From contig NZ_BMIB01000003.1 in the NCBI RefSeq assembly GCF_014641615.1, forward strand, positions 62,001 through 126,000: DNA of 64,000 nt. The letters are read 5' to 3'. This document shows, one piece after another, positions 24,592 to 34,093 of this stretch. This DNA is from Filimonas zeae (lineage in GTDB: Bacteria; Bacteroidota; Bacteroidia; Chitinophagales; Chitinophagaceae). Positions within the stretch are counted from its first letter, which is position 1; the number at the start of each line of letters is the position of its first letter. The notes under the pieces were generated by a model that saw only the letters and a program-made list of their open reading frames with translations, was not told the DNA's origin and searched no databases. The translations under genes were made by a program, and so were the position numbers.

Positions 24592-27500
24592 ATGAGAAAG
24601 CTGCTATTTTTAGCAATCGGGCTCCTGATGCTTACTGCTGCTGCGTTTGCGCAACAGGTAGTAAAAGGAAAAATTACTTCTGAGGACGGTACCCCCATAG
24701 CGGGCGCTACCATTTTTATCAAAGGAACCAAAAAAGGGACTTCAGCCAACGAGGAAGGTGTATTCAGCCTTACCTTACCCGCCAATGCCAGATTTATTGT
24801 TGTTTCTGCCGTAGGATACGGTACGAAAGAAGTGGAAGCCGGCAGCGCGGGTGTGCTGCAGGTGAAGCTGGGTGCAGATGCTACTACCATGAGTGAAGTG
24901 GTGGTGGTGGCTTACGGCACCCAGAAGAAAGAATCGTTAACCGGTTCTTATGCAGTGGTATCTGCAAAGGATATTGAAAAACGCCCGCTAACCAACCCCG
25001 TAGCAGCGCTGGAAGGTGCAGCGGCAGGTATTCAGGTAAACAACACCGTTGGGCAGCCTGGCGCTTCACCTACCGTACGCATACGCGGATTTACTTCGGT
25101 GAACGGTGATAACGATCCGCTGTATGTGATTGATGGTGTGCCTTTTGGTGGCAACGTAGCGGATATTAACCCTGCGGATATTGAAAGTATTTCGGTATTG
25201 AAAGATGCCGCATCTACCGCTCTGTATGGTGCCAGAGCTTCGAATGGTGTGATACTGATGACCACCAAACGCGGCTCGAAAGGCTTATCCAGCGTGAATT
25301 TTACCATGAACCAGGGTTTTTACAACAAAGGCATTCAGGAGTACAATAAGATGAATGCAAATGAATTTATGGAAACCATGTGGAAGGGTTACCGTAATTA
25401 TCTGATGAGTTCAAACCCCACTACATATCCCACTGCCGCACTTGCCGGTGCCAAAGCCAGCAGCACACTTATCAGCGATTACCTGAAGCTGAACATTTAC
25501 AATAAGGCAGATGATGCGTTGTTTGATGCCAATGGCAAGCTGGTAGCTGATGCCACCATTCTGCCTGGTTATGCCAGCGATCTGGACTGGTATAAAGACT
25601 ATGAACGTACGGGCAGAAGGCAGGAGTATAACCTGAGCGGCAGAAGCGGCTCAGACAAAAACTCCCTGTATTTTTCTGTGGGCTATCTGGATGAGAAAGG
25701 ATATGTAAACTATTCTGACTTCAAACGTTTTGTAGGCCGTATTAATGCTGATCTGCAGGCGACTCCGTGGTTTAAATATGGCTTTAACCTGGGCGCTACG
25801 CACCAGACCTCCAACAACACGCCATCCACTTCCGGCAACTCTACGGCGTATGTAAACCCTATTTATTTTTCCAGAACCATTGCGCCCATTTATCCCGTGC
25901 ATTTGCATGATGCGGCTACCGGTGCATATGTGCTGGATGAATCGGGTAACAAGCAGTATGATGATGGTACCAACACCCGTGCGCAGTATGTAGGCCGCCA
26001 TGCTATTTGGGAGAACGAACTGAATAAAGATCAGAACTACCGCAACACGCTGAATGGGCAGGTATACATGAATGTGAAATTTCTGAAAGACTTTACACTG
26101 GCGTTTAACGGTGATATGAATGCACGTAACAACGATGAGCATACATACAACAATGCGGTTATTGGTGATGGTGCCGGTAACAGTGGCAGGGCTTCACGCA
26201 CCAACTACCGTTATCTGAACTACACCGTACGCCAGAGCCTGAGCTGGGCTAAGCGTTTTGGTAACCACAGTGTAGATGCGTTTGCCGGGCATGAGAACTA
26301 CAGCAATGAATACAATTACCTGTACGCGTATAAAACCACAGAAAGTTTTGCCAACGCAACAGAACTGGTAAACTTTACCAATATCACCAGTCTTACCGAT
26401 TACAAAGATGTATACCGTACGGAAGGTTATTTTGCCCGTGGACGTTACAGCTTTGCAGACAAGTATTTTGCGGAAGCCTCTTTCCGCCGCGATGGCTCAT
26501 CCCGTTTTGCAGCGGCCAGCCGCTGGGGTAATTTCTGGAGTATAGGTGGTAGCTGGACTATTTCCAGAGAAAATTTCTTTCAGCCCCTGGCTAAGAAAGT
26601 AAACTTTCTGAAGTTTCGTACCAGTTACGGATCGGTGGGTAATGATGCAGGTGCGGGTTATTATGCCTCACTGGCCCTGTACGATCTGGCACAGAACGCC
26701 AATGCTGCTGCTTTGTATAAAAGCCAGAACGCTGCCACCAACCTGGTATGGGAGGCGAGCGGAAGTACTACTACGGCATTGGAAGGCCGGGTGTTTGATC
26801 GCCTGAACTTTACAGTAGAGTATTTTAATAAATGGAGTACCAACCTGCTGTTTGATGTAAACCTGCCACTCTCTGCCGGGGCCACTTCTAACAGCGCTGC
26901 CGAGGCTACTATTACAGAGAATGTAGGCAGCATCAGCAACAGAGGATGGGAGTTTACCGTTGATGCGGATCTGTTCCGTACCAAAGATTTCCGCATTAAT
27001 CTGGGAGCAAACGCTACCCTGATGAAGAATGAGGTAACCAAACTGCATGAGCAGAACAAGGGGGGCATTGTAAACGGATCTAAAAGATATCTGGAAGGTC
27101 ACAGTATTTACGACTTCTGGTTGTATCAGTTTGAAGGCGTAGATCAGATGACCGGTAACGCACTGTATACACCTAATACAACCGATTTTAATGTGAACGG
27201 TTCTGCACCGGGCGCTGCGGAGATACCTGCGGATTATCTGGTGAATATTAATGGTAAATATTATACTACTTACACTACTTATGCGCAGAAAAACTGGAGC
27301 GGCAGTGCCATACCCAAAGTGTTTGGTAGTTTCTCGCCGGGCTTTACGTATAAAAACCTGAGCCTGTCTACCTTGTTTACCTATGCTATCGGCGGTAAAA
27401 CCTACGACAATGCTTATGCCGCACTGCGTTCTATGAGTGGTACGCCTTCGGCGCTGCACAGAGATCTGCTGAATGCATGGGATGGTGTGCCTGTAGGTAT

Positions 27501-27831
27501 GACGGAAACATCGGCCAACCGTGTGGACCCCAATGGTATTCCGGTAGTGGACTTTTACAGAAGCGATAAAAACAACGCGGGTACCTCTACCCAGTTTTTA
27601 AAAGATGGTTCTTACCTGGTGGTGAAGAATGTGAACCTTACGTACCGCTTTCCCCAACAGCTGTTAAATAAGCTTACGGTAAGATCGGCCAGTTTGGGTG
27701 TAACCATCGATAACCTGTATACTGCTACCAAACTGAGAGGCATGAACCCGCAGCAATCTTTTGCCGGTACCAATGATAACCTGTTTGTAACCCCAAGAGT
27801 ATTTTCTGTGGTATTCAACGTAGGCCTGTAA
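24592..27831 (+). CDS. SusC/RagA-type TonB-dependent outer-membrane transporter
   Basis: A 1079-residue outer-membrane receptor. After the signal peptide (MRKLLFLAIGLLMLTAAAFA) comes a carboxypeptidase-like regulatory domain (about 22-100; KGKITSEDGTPIAGATIFIK), then a plug with VVVVAYGTQKKESLTG (the SusC TonB-box-like segment) and VIDGVPFGGNVADINP...DAASTALYGARASNG, then a 22-strand barrel ending in an aromatic strand (VFSVVFNVGL). It forms a pedestal-bin complex with the SusD lipoprotein 15 bp downstream and imports an oligosaccharide or peptide. No glycosidase or anti-sigma regulator is adjacent, so the substrate cannot be inferred. Confidence 0.97.
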   Translation: MRKLLFLAIGLLMLTAAAFAQQVVKGKITSEDGTPIAGATIFIKGTKKGTSANEEGVFSLTLPANARFIVVSAVGYGTKEVEAGSAGVLQVKLGADATTMSEVVVVAYGTQKKESLTGSYAVVSAKDIEKRPLTNPVAALEGAAAGIQVNNTVGQPGASPTVRIRGFTSVNGDNDPLYVIDGVPFGGNVADINPADIESISVLKDAASTALYGARASNGVILMTTKRGSKGLSSVNFTMNQGFYNKGIQEYNKMNANEFMETMWKGYRNYLMSSNPTTYPTAALAGAKASSTLISDYLKLNIYNKADDALFDANGKLVADATILPGYASDLDWYKDYERTGRRQEYNLSGRSGSDKNSLYFSVGYLDEKGYVNYSDFKRFVGRINADLQATPWFKYGFNLGATHQTSNNTPSTSGNSTAYVNPIYFSRTIAPIYPVHLHDAATGAYVLDESGNKQYDDGTNTRAQYVGRHAIWENELNKDQNYRNTLNGQVYMNVKFLKDFTLAFNGDMNARNNDEHTYNNAVIGDGAGNSGRASRTNYRYLNYTVRQSLSWAKRFGNHSVDAFAGHENYSNEYNYLYAYKTTESFANATELVNFTNITSLTDYKDVYRTEGYFARGRYSFADKYFAEASFRRDGSSRFAAASRWGNFWSIGGSWTISRENFFQPLAKKVNFLKFRTSYGSVGNDAGAGYYASLALYDLAQNANAAALYKSQNAATNLVWEASGSTTTALEGRVFDRLNFTVEYFNKWSTNLLFDVNLPLSAGATSNSAAEATITENVGSISNRGWEFTVDADLFRTKDFRINLGANATLMKNEVTKLHEQNKGGIVNGSKRYLEGHSIYDFWLYQFEGVDQMTGNALYTPNTTDFNVNGSAPGAAEIPADYLVNINGKYYTTYTTYAQKNWSGSAIPKVFGSFSPGFTYKNLSLSTLFTYAIGGKTYDNAYAALRSMSGTPSALHRDLLNAWDGVPVGMTETSANRVDPNGIPVVDFYRSDKNNAGTSTQFLKDGSYLVVKNVNLTYRFPQQLLNKLTVRSASLGVTIDNLYTATKLRGMNPQQSFAGTNDNLFVTPRVFSVVFNVGL

Positions 27832-27846
27832 ACAAAACCTTGTACA

Positions 27847-29379
27847 ATGAGAAAATTAATAAATATACTGGCCGTATCAGCGGCCGTTTCCCTGGCATCG
27901 TGCAGTAAGGATTATCTGAATACCAGCCCTACAGATGCTACATCTACCAGTACTGTATTTGCTACTACCGATAACGCTAAAATGGCGGTGAATGGCCTGG
28001 CGAAGATGATGACCACGCAATACCTGAGCTCGCAGGGTTTCAATGGCGAGGGTACTATTAAAATGTATTACGGCAACTATCCCGGTAATCACTTTTTTGT
28101 AAACCTTTCCGGTTGGGCGGCTATTATCAATTCCACCTACAACGAAAATATATCCAGCATTTACTGTTATTATCCGTGGTACTATTACTACAAAATTATC
28201 GGTAACGCCAATTCCATTGTACTTCATGTAGATGAAGCAAGTGGTTCCGCAGCGGTAAAAAACTTTCTGAAAGCACAGGCGCTAACGTATCGCGCTTATT
28301 CCTTTCTGATGCTGGCGCAGTTATACGGTAACCGTTGGGATGACAGCAACGATGGCGCTACAGATGGTGTTATTCTGAGGCTGGATGAGAGCACAGGCGA
28401 TATGGCGCGTGCTACACTTTTACAAACCTATCAGCAGATTTATAAAGATCTGGATGAGGCCATAGCGCTATATGCCGGTTCCGGCGTATCCAGAAGCGCT
28501 AATTATGAAGTGGATGCCAATGTGGCTTATGCTATTTATGCCAGGGCGGCTATAACCCGTAAGGATTATGCTACTGCAGAAACCTATGCGGTAAAAGCCC
28601 GTACAGGCTACCCATTGATGACCAATGCGGAATACAAGGCGGGCTTTAATACACCCAACCAGGAGTGGATATGGGGTAGCTACGGTGCTTCTGATGAAAC
28701 GTTGTATTACTATTCCTACTTTGCTTATATCGGATATAATTCCAGCGCCAGTGCCGTAAGAACTTATCCCAAATGCATCAGTCGGGAGTTGTTTGCTAAA
28801 ATACCTGCTACGGATGTAAGAAAGGGATTGTTTCTTGACCCTACAGGGTATACCTACACTACCTCTTCGGGTAATGCAGGTTCCACTACCGCTTTGTACA
28901 AGCGTGCATTTGAGTTGTATCCTAACCTGTACAGTACCTCCAGTGTATTTGCCTATATGCAGTTTAAAGTATCGGCAGCAGATCAGCCGGGTGTGGGCAA
29001 TCTGAACCATTTTCGTTCTGCCGAAATGTATCTGATTGAAGCGGAAGCAAAGTATTATCAGAACAAAGCAGCTTCGGAGGTGCAGAGTGTGCTGGTGGCT
29101 TTGAACAATGGTTCGGGCCGCGATGCCAGCTATACCTGTACTAAAACAGGTACAGACCTGCTGAACGAGATTAAGCTGTACCGCGCTATTGAACTGTGGG
29201 GTGAAGGCTTTGACTGGTTTGATATGAAGCGTTGGAATGAATCTATCAGTCGCAAAGGGTATGCAGATGGTGGTAATTTTATTACCAGTCTGGCGGTAAC
29301 CATTGCGCCAACTGCCAATAACAAGTGGACCTGGAAAGTGCCACAAAAAGAAACGGATTACAATACATTGGCTGAATAA
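27847..29379 (+). CDS. SusD/RagB-family surface lipoprotein
   Basis: A 510-residue lipoprotein. The leader ends in the lipobox LASC, with the acylated Cys at residue 19. The SusD tetratricopeptide-like helical scaffold follows, visible in KAQALTYRAYSFLMLAQLYG (about 145) and YAIYARAAITRKDYATAETYAVKA (about 225). Family-typical C-terminal blocks include RSAEMYLIEAEAKYYQ and the ending ELWGEGFDWFDMKRW...VPQKETDYN. It captures the ligand for the SusC partner immediately upstream. A terminator follows, so the operon is only these two genes. Confidence 0.96.
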   Translation: MRKLINILAVSAAVSLASCSKDYLNTSPTDATSTSTVFATTDNAKMAVNGLAKMMTTQYLSSQGFNGEGTIKMYYGNYPGNHFFVNLSGWAAIINSTYNENISSIYCYYPWYYYYKIIGNANSIVLHVDEASGSAAVKNFLKAQALTYRAYSFLMLAQLYGNRWDDSNDGATDGVILRLDESTGDMARATLLQTYQQIYKDLDEAIALYAGSGVSRSANYEVDANVAYAIYARAAITRKDYATAETYAVKARTGYPLMTNAEYKAGFNTPNQEWIWGSYGASDETLYYYSYFAYIGYNSSASAVRTYPKCISRELFAKIPATDVRKGLFLDPTGYTYTTSSGNAGSTTALYKRAFELYPNLYSTSSVFAYMQFKVSAADQPGVGNLNHFRSAEMYLIEAEAKYYQNKAASEVQSVLVALNNGSGRDASYTCTKTGTDLLNEIKLYRAIELWGEGFDWFDMKRWNESISRKGYADGGNFITSLAVTIAPTANNKWTWKVPQKETDYNTLAE

Positions 29380-29402
29380 ACGCTCTTTTCTGTTCCCTGC
29401 AT

Positions 29403-29432
29403 AAAGCCCCTCTGGTAATACCGGGGGGCTTT
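29403..29432 (+). terminator. Terminator of the susCD operon
   Basis: AAAGCCCC (29403-29410) pairs with GGGGCTTT (29425-29432), and further T-rich sequence follows (TGCTTTTA). It lies 23 bp after the SusD stop. Confidence 0.85.
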
Positions 29433-29541
29433 TGCTTTTAGGTTGGCGCAATCTGCCCGCTAAATGTCTTTTTTGCACCCGGTAAACCGTTGGTGCCGTT
29501 TGTATGTTTACAGTAGTAATAACACTGTAAAATTGAACTAT

Positions 29542-30384
29542 ATGAATAATTCCGTGTATCCCTGTATTACGCTGAAAGGGAAGGTAGCCGAAGCCGCTGA
29601 GTTTTATACCGACGTGTTTAAAGAGGCAGGTGTTATACAAACATCCCCTTTTGTAATTCAGATGCAGCTGTTTGGTCAGAAGCTGATGTTGCTGAATGAT
29701 GGCCCCACTTCGCAGCCCAATGCCTCGGTATCGTTTATGGTAATGTGCGACAGTGCAGAAGATACGGAGGAGTTCTGGTTTAGCCTGAGCGATGGTGGCA
29801 CCGTACTGATGGCGCTGGACAGTTACCCCTGGAGCCCGAAGTATGGCTGGATTATGGATAAATACGGCGTATCGTGGCAGCTATATACGAACGATGCAGA
29901 CACTGCTACACAAAAGGTTTGCCCTACGTTGATGTTTACCGGTGCAGGAGCTGGCAAAGCATCGGAGGCAGTGCATTTTTACACCCGGGTGTTTCCGGAT
30001 TCTGCTATTGAGGGTATATTAAAATACGCAGAAGGAGAGGGGGATAATACAGATTATGTAAAACATTCGCAGTTTACTGTAAAGGGTTATACGTTGATGG
30101 CTATGGATAGCTCTGCTAACCACGGATTCAGTTTTAATGATGCCATTTCGCTGGTAGTGGAATGTGAAGACCAGGCGGAGATTGACCGCTACTGGGAACA
30201 ACTGACGGCCGATGGAGGCCAGGAGGTTGCCTGTGGCTGGCTAACCGATAAATACGGTATCAGCTGGCAGATTATACCCAAAGTGCTTGCCGAACTGATG
30301 AAAGATAAAGAACGTATACCGCGCGTAATGGGGGAGGTGATGAAAATGAAAAAGCTGATTATTGAGGATATGGTAAACGCGTAA
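29542..30384 (+). CDS. Two-domain VOC/PhnB-like protein
   Basis: A 280-residue cytoplasmic protein with two tandem glyoxalase-fold domains: residues 1-125 (YPCITLKGKVAEAAEFYTDVF ... KYGVSWQLYTND) and 130-265 (CPTLMFTGAGAGKASEAVHF ... KYGISWQIIPK). This is the layout of PF06983 (3-demethylubiquinone-9 3-methyltransferase-like) proteins, often annotated PhnB-like without a proven reaction. The strongly similar halves point to an internal duplication. The open frame extends 26 codons upstream to 29464, but homology begins at MNNSVYPCIT, so ATG 29542 is used. It converges on the GH18-like gene across a short inverted repeat. Confidence 0.92.
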   Translation: MNNSVYPCITLKGKVAEAAEFYTDVFKEAGVIQTSPFVIQMQLFGQKLMLLNDGPTSQPNASVSFMVMCDSAEDTEEFWFSLSDGGTVLMALDSYPWSPKYGWIMDKYGVSWQLYTNDADTATQKVCPTLMFTGAGAGKASEAVHFYTRVFPDSAIEGILKYAEGEGDNTDYVKHSQFTVKGYTLMAMDSSANHGFSFNDAISLVVECEDQAEIDRYWEQLTADGGQEVACGWLTDKYGISWQIIPKVLAELMKDKERIPRVMGEVMKMKKLIIEDMVNA

Positions 30385-30392
30385 CATAAAAC

Positions 30393-30421
30393 GAGGCGCC
30401 TTTATTATGCACGGGCGCCTC
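30393..30421. terminator. Hairpin between convergent genes
   Basis: GAGGCGCC (30393-30400) pairs with GGCGCCTC (30414-30421), an 8-bp GC-rich stem with a 13-nt loop. There is no strong T-run on either side, so it is a plausible but unproven bidirectional terminator. Confidence 0.5.
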
Positions 30422-30453
30422 AGGTTTACAGCAAAGTTACGTTGTTACACTTA

Positions 30454-32550
30454 TTACGGTATATAGCTTCGTCGTAAAAGGGGCAGAATCAAAAAACGGG
30501 CAATGATTACACCCAGCAGAATGCCTAACAGTATTACGCCCCAAAGGGAATAGAGCGACATATTGGCGCAATTGTTATCAGGATAGCAGTAGAAGTTTTC
30601 TTTATAATAAACACCATCTGCATTTTGATGCACACTCTGATAACGTTCTTTGCTTTCAACAGAGGACGAGAATAGTGGTATTTTATCATTGGTGAATACG
30701 TAAGCAAAAAGAAACAGCGATAATACAATGCTGAGGCCGGTGAGCACGCGGGCGGTTATTTTTTTATACTTCCAGTCGCTGCCTTCATTCTTCAGCTTCA
30801 AAATAAAGAAGATGGCGGTAGCCAGGGTAAGCATGCCAAACAGGATGGTTATAACCAGTAATACCTGTGTAAGTTCCTTTGTAACATATTCCACTTCTGT
30901 TATCAATAATTTTTTTAACTCCGCAGGTGTTTTTGCTTTTTTAGAAGCTATTTTATTTCGGGCATGTACAATGGAATCAATACCCAGTTCTCTGGTGTAT
31001 TGTACCAGTGTTGCGCTGGAAAGAGAATCATTCTGCAAATCCTGAAAGCATTCTTCGCACGGGTTAGAGAGGATGTAGTTGTATAATACCAAACGGCGGT
31101 AAAGCGATTGAAATAGGGTGAGGGGGGCAGTAGCGCTATCTTTAATCAATACAGAGTCCAGCGTGGTTAGCTTAAACAGCATGGCATCCCACGCAGTATT
31201 GTAATTGAAGTTATCGCCTGAATAACGGATGCCTGCACCGCCCAGTTTGTTTTCTTTTACCATTTCAAACTGTCCGGAAATAATATCAATGGGTTCCATA
31301 CTGCCGGCGCTTACCGGTATGGTGTATACAAATTTAGAGGCAGGTACTTTCTGATTTAAGTAGTAGGTAAGCCAGGTACTGTCACTGATGTAGAAACGGT
31401 CGCTTGCGGCATTTAATGCAGTAATATCATATGCTTCCACAGGGTTTGCAGAATTCAATGTAACGGTAACCTGCAGCGAAGAATCATTTACTTTAATGGC
31501 GCGTGACAGGAATGAAATAAAGGTGCTGAAGTAATCCCGGTCTGTTGCGTTCAATATACGGAAGTCGATATTAACACCGTTTATTTTTTGCTGTGCCAGC
31601 AGGTATTGAATGTTATTGGCAAGGGTATGCTGTGCCTGGGTGCTTCTTAAAAAAGAAGTAACGCTGGTAGCATTGTCCTGCAACACGGTAAACTGAATAT
31701 TGCAACCTGCTTTTCGGGCAGAGTCTAGCATAACGGCAGACGAATCCCATGCGGCCAGTGATTTAAAATTACCGGTACTGCCATTGAGCAACAGTGCATC
31801 GTATACCCACCAGTTGAACATATGGAAAGGGAAGTTGCGCCATGAAAACGGCGCCATGCCGTTATAGAAGGCGTAGAAGTCTGTTTGTTTGTTAAAACTG
31901 TATAAATAATATTTTACGGAATGTGGGTCCTGGTGTTGCACAATGGCACTGTCGTTATTCACCAGTTTGCGGAGAATACTTAAAGATTCCCGTTTTTGTT
32001 TTTCTTCTTTCTTTGCTGCTTCTGTTTGGCCGGAAATAGCGGGCAGCAGTGCGTTTAAGGCATCTGCCACATCCGCATCGGTACTGGTGCTGCTATCAGT
32101 AACCACTTCTTCCGCTTTTTCCGGTTCTGCAGGTGCGGGTGGGGCAGGAGGACTTTTCTGCGCTGCTTCTTCACGGGCAGCGGTAGCTATTTTGCCGAGT
32201 GAATCAATTAACAGCAATACTTCATTGTGATAGCGGTCTTGTTTTTCCGATACCGAATCAATCAGTGTTTTTAATCGTTCTGTATTTACTTTCAACGAGT
32301 CTTTAATAGCCAGGCTATCCAGCAATGCCAGTACCCTCTGCTTCTGCCTTCTTTCGGCATTGGCTTTAAAGTGTAACAGGCTTACCATTCTTTTCACCAA
32401 TCCTTGTTTAACCTTTGGATCGGCAACCTTAGCGGTAGAGTCGCCAGGATTATAGCTGAAATCATACGTATAAGCCGTTGTATGTAAACAACATACAAGC
32501 AGAATCAGCAGTATGGCCACGCATGTTAGCGAAACAGTAGTCTTTTTCAT
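30454..32550 (-). CDS. Membrane-anchored GH18-like protein, probably catalytically inactive
   Basis: A 698-residue protein with an N-terminal signal sequence (about 1-28), a coiled-coil-rich region (about 50-130), a Pro/Ala/Glu-rich linker (130-160), a GH18-like TIM-barrel region (about 210-470) and three C-terminal membrane segments (about 567-590, 608-630, 668-692). The barrel keeps the layout of family 18 proteins, but the strand 4 motif normally DGxxxDxE reads NGVNIDFRIL (about 324-333), so the catalytic Glu is missing and it is probably a binding protein. The gene is divergent from the injection-system operon with 105 bp between the starts. A role in anchoring or release of that particle is only a guess from position. 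Confidence 0.85.
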   Translation of the reverse strand: MKKTTVSLTCVAILLILLVCCLHTTAYTYDFSYNPGDSTAKVADPKVKQGLVKRMVSLLHFKANAERRQKQRVLALLDSLAIKDSLKVNTERLKTLIDSVSEKQDRYHNEVLLLIDSLGKIATAAREEAAQKSPPAPPAPAEPEKAEEVVTDSSTSTDADVADALNALLPAISGQTEAAKKEEKQKRESLSILRKLVNNDSAIVQHQDPHSVKYYLYSFNKQTDFYAFYNGMAPFSWRNFPFHMFNWWVYDALLLNGSTGNFKSLAAWDSSAVMLDSARKAGCNIQFTVLQDNATSVTSFLRSTQAQHTLANNIQYLLAQQKINGVNIDFRILNATDRDYFSTFISFLSRAIKVNDSSLQVTVTLNSANPVEAYDITALNAASDRFYISDSTWLTYYLNQKVPASKFVYTIPVSAGSMEPIDIISGQFEMVKENKLGGAGIRYSGDNFNYNTAWDAMLFKLTTLDSVLIKDSATAPLTLFQSLYRRLVLYNYILSNPCEECFQDLQNDSLSSATLVQYTRELGIDSIVHARNKIASKKAKTPAELKKLLITEVEYVTKELTQVLLVITILFGMLTLATAIFFILKLKNEGSDWKYKKITARVLTGLSIVLSLFLFAYVFTNDKIPLFSSSVESKERYQSVHQNADGVYYKENFYCYPDNNCANMSLYSLWGVILLGILLGVIIARFLILPLLRRSYIP

Positions 32551-32603
32551 AAAACGTAAGCAGTAATATATAAACGCGGGTTGAAATTAAAAATTATTTA
32601 TGT

Positions 32604-32636
32604 TTTGGTAACTATAAAAAAAATGCTATAGCTTTA
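32604..32636 (+). promoter_or_regulatory. Candidate promoter of the injection-system operon
   Basis: TTTG at 32604-32607, a 21-nt spacer and TAGCTTTA at 32629-32636 (TAnnTTTG with one mismatch), 19 bp before the ATG at 32656. It sits in the 105-bp divergent gap. No second promoter is obvious until about 50.9 kb, where a weaker TTTG lies upstream of the DUF4157 gene. Confidence 0.5.
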
Positions 32637-32655
32637 GGGGCTCTAACTATTGCTT

Positions 32656-33192
32656 ATGATCTATGAAAGCTTAACCTGTATAGCTGAAGAGCTTAACGAG
32701 TATTTCAGGATCAGGCTAAAAATACCGGAAGAGAAGGTACTGCTCAGTTCCATAGTAAACCCCGATGGAACGATAGCATTGCCTGGTGAGAATAAGATTG
32801 CTTTAACATTGGTGAACATTGAGAAGGAACCATCAGCTAACAAAACCGGTTTGACCAACTCCCCTAGTGTCAGCCTTACATTGCAGGTGATGTTTGTAGT
32901 GTATTTTTCAAGCAATAATTATTCGGAAGGATTGAAATTCCTTTCGTTGATCATTTCTTTTATGCAGCAGAAGCCCGTGTTTACAAGGGCTAACAGTCCT
33001 GCATTGCATGAAGGAATTGAGAAATTATCGGTTGAACTGGAAACCCATGGGCTGGAAAGAATGAACAATTTATGGGCCATGATAGGCGCCAAGTACATGC
33101 CCAGTGCACTGTATAGGGTGCGTATGCTTACCTATAATGCGGAAGTAAGCAGGGAATACCGCCCTGTAATTACCGGCTCAGCCATGGAGTAA
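32656..33192 (+). CDS. eCIS cap/tube terminator, DUF4255 (Afp16/Pvc16-like)
   Basis: A 178-residue protein whose N-terminal region matches the DUF4255 family, which caps the sheath and tube of eCIS particles and stops growth. The recognisable blocks are MIYESLTCIAEELNEYF, a long beta hairpin (ENKIALTLVNIEKEPSANKTG), TLQVMFVVYFSSNNYSEGLKFL and a C-terminal helix-strand (LYRVRMLTYNAE). ATG 32656 is preferred to the TTG at 32650. It is the first gene of the operon, which is common for Bacteroidota eCIS. Confidence 0.88.
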   Translation: MIYESLTCIAEELNEYFRIRLKIPEEKVLLSSIVNPDGTIALPGENKIALTLVNIEKEPSANKTGLTNSPSVSLTLQVMFVVYFSSNNYSEGLKFLSLIISFMQQKPVFTRANSPALHEGIEKLSVELETHGLERMNNLWAMIGAKYMPSALYRVRMLTYNAEVSREYRPVITGSAME

Positions 33193-33238
33193 CAGATGAC
33201 ATAGGGAAATTGATTACTGACCGCTAACAAAACGCTGG

Positions 33239-34075
33239 ATGGACAACCGTTTCATTCCGTTGGTAACTTGTGTGTATAAGCACAGTTATTACAATGATGG
33301 AAAATTGAAAACATTCCGTGTGTTCCCCGGAGAGGACACGGCTGCCTGGCTTGTACGGAACGATGTATTGTTCCGGCAATATGAAGACAGATTTACGATT
33401 TATTACAACAGCCTGTTCCATGGCAGGGAACGAAGCAGAGAGGAGTTGTGTACCGGTGATGGTACTATACTTGAGTTTTACCTGCAGAACAATGATGCGT
33501 ATTTTGCGCAGTACACAGAGGGGGTACAAACCTTTACACCCGGCAAGGCCCTGCCTGTTTTTTCCAATACCTATACCACAGGCTTTTTGCATGGAGGTGA
33601 AGCGGTATCCGGTGATGCACTGGAGTACGACAGCACAGTTCTGCAACAGTTAGCGCTTGCCAATAAAAAGCCGTATGCCTGCCTGCGGTTGCACCTGACT
33701 GGTGATATGCAGGAATTATATACTATTCAGTTTACTGCCAAAGCCACTTACTGGCGTTATGTGCTTGCTGCCGGCCACCTGCAGCAATTGCAAAATCCTG
33801 CCGTTATTGCCCGGCAGGGCGCCGGTGTTTTTACAGGCCCCGAATGGGTAAACATTCCCGGAAAGGATAAAGTAGTTTGTTTTGTTTCAGCCGATAAAAT
33901 TGTGCTCAGTGAAATTCCCAAACGGGAATGGCAGCTGGTAGAGCAGTATGATGCTGCCACCGGAAGATTCAAGGTGGTAAAGAAAACCTTGCCGGCACCT
34001 GATATCAGCCATATTTCGGTGCTGGATGCTGCTGATACATTCGCTATTTATAATTATTCAGAAATCATTTTATAA
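33239..34075 (+). CDS. eCIS-associated protein of unknown function
   Basis: A 278-residue protein (MDNRFIPLVTCVYKHSYYND) located between the cap and sheath genes. It is beta-strand-rich with many aromatic residues (FTIYYNSLFHGRE; YWRYVLAAG) and has no signal peptide or membrane segment. I know no domain for it. Its place beside the cap gene suggests a second cap or cap-adaptor, as some Bacteroidota particles carry, but this is inference from position. The C-terminal half (EWQLVEQYDAATGRFKVV) has a strand-rich character. Confidence 0.75.
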   Translation: MDNRFIPLVTCVYKHSYYNDGKLKTFRVFPGEDTAAWLVRNDVLFRQYEDRFTIYYNSLFHGRERSREELCTGDGTILEFYLQNNDAYFAQYTEGVQTFTPGKALPVFSNTYTTGFLHGGEAVSGDALEYDSTVLQQLALANKKPYACLRLHLTGDMQELYTIQFTAKATYWRYVLAAGHLQQLQNPAVIARQGAGVFTGPEWVNIPGKDKVVCFVSADKIVLSEIPKREWQLVEQYDAATGRFKVVKKTLPAPDISHISVLDAADTFAIYNYSEIIL

Positions 34076-34093
34076 TCATAAAACCACCATGTC

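Noticed and set aside
28468..29640. 390-residue minus-strand ORF opposite SusD
   Set aside because: It is the shadow of an unambiguous SusD gene and crosses its terminator.
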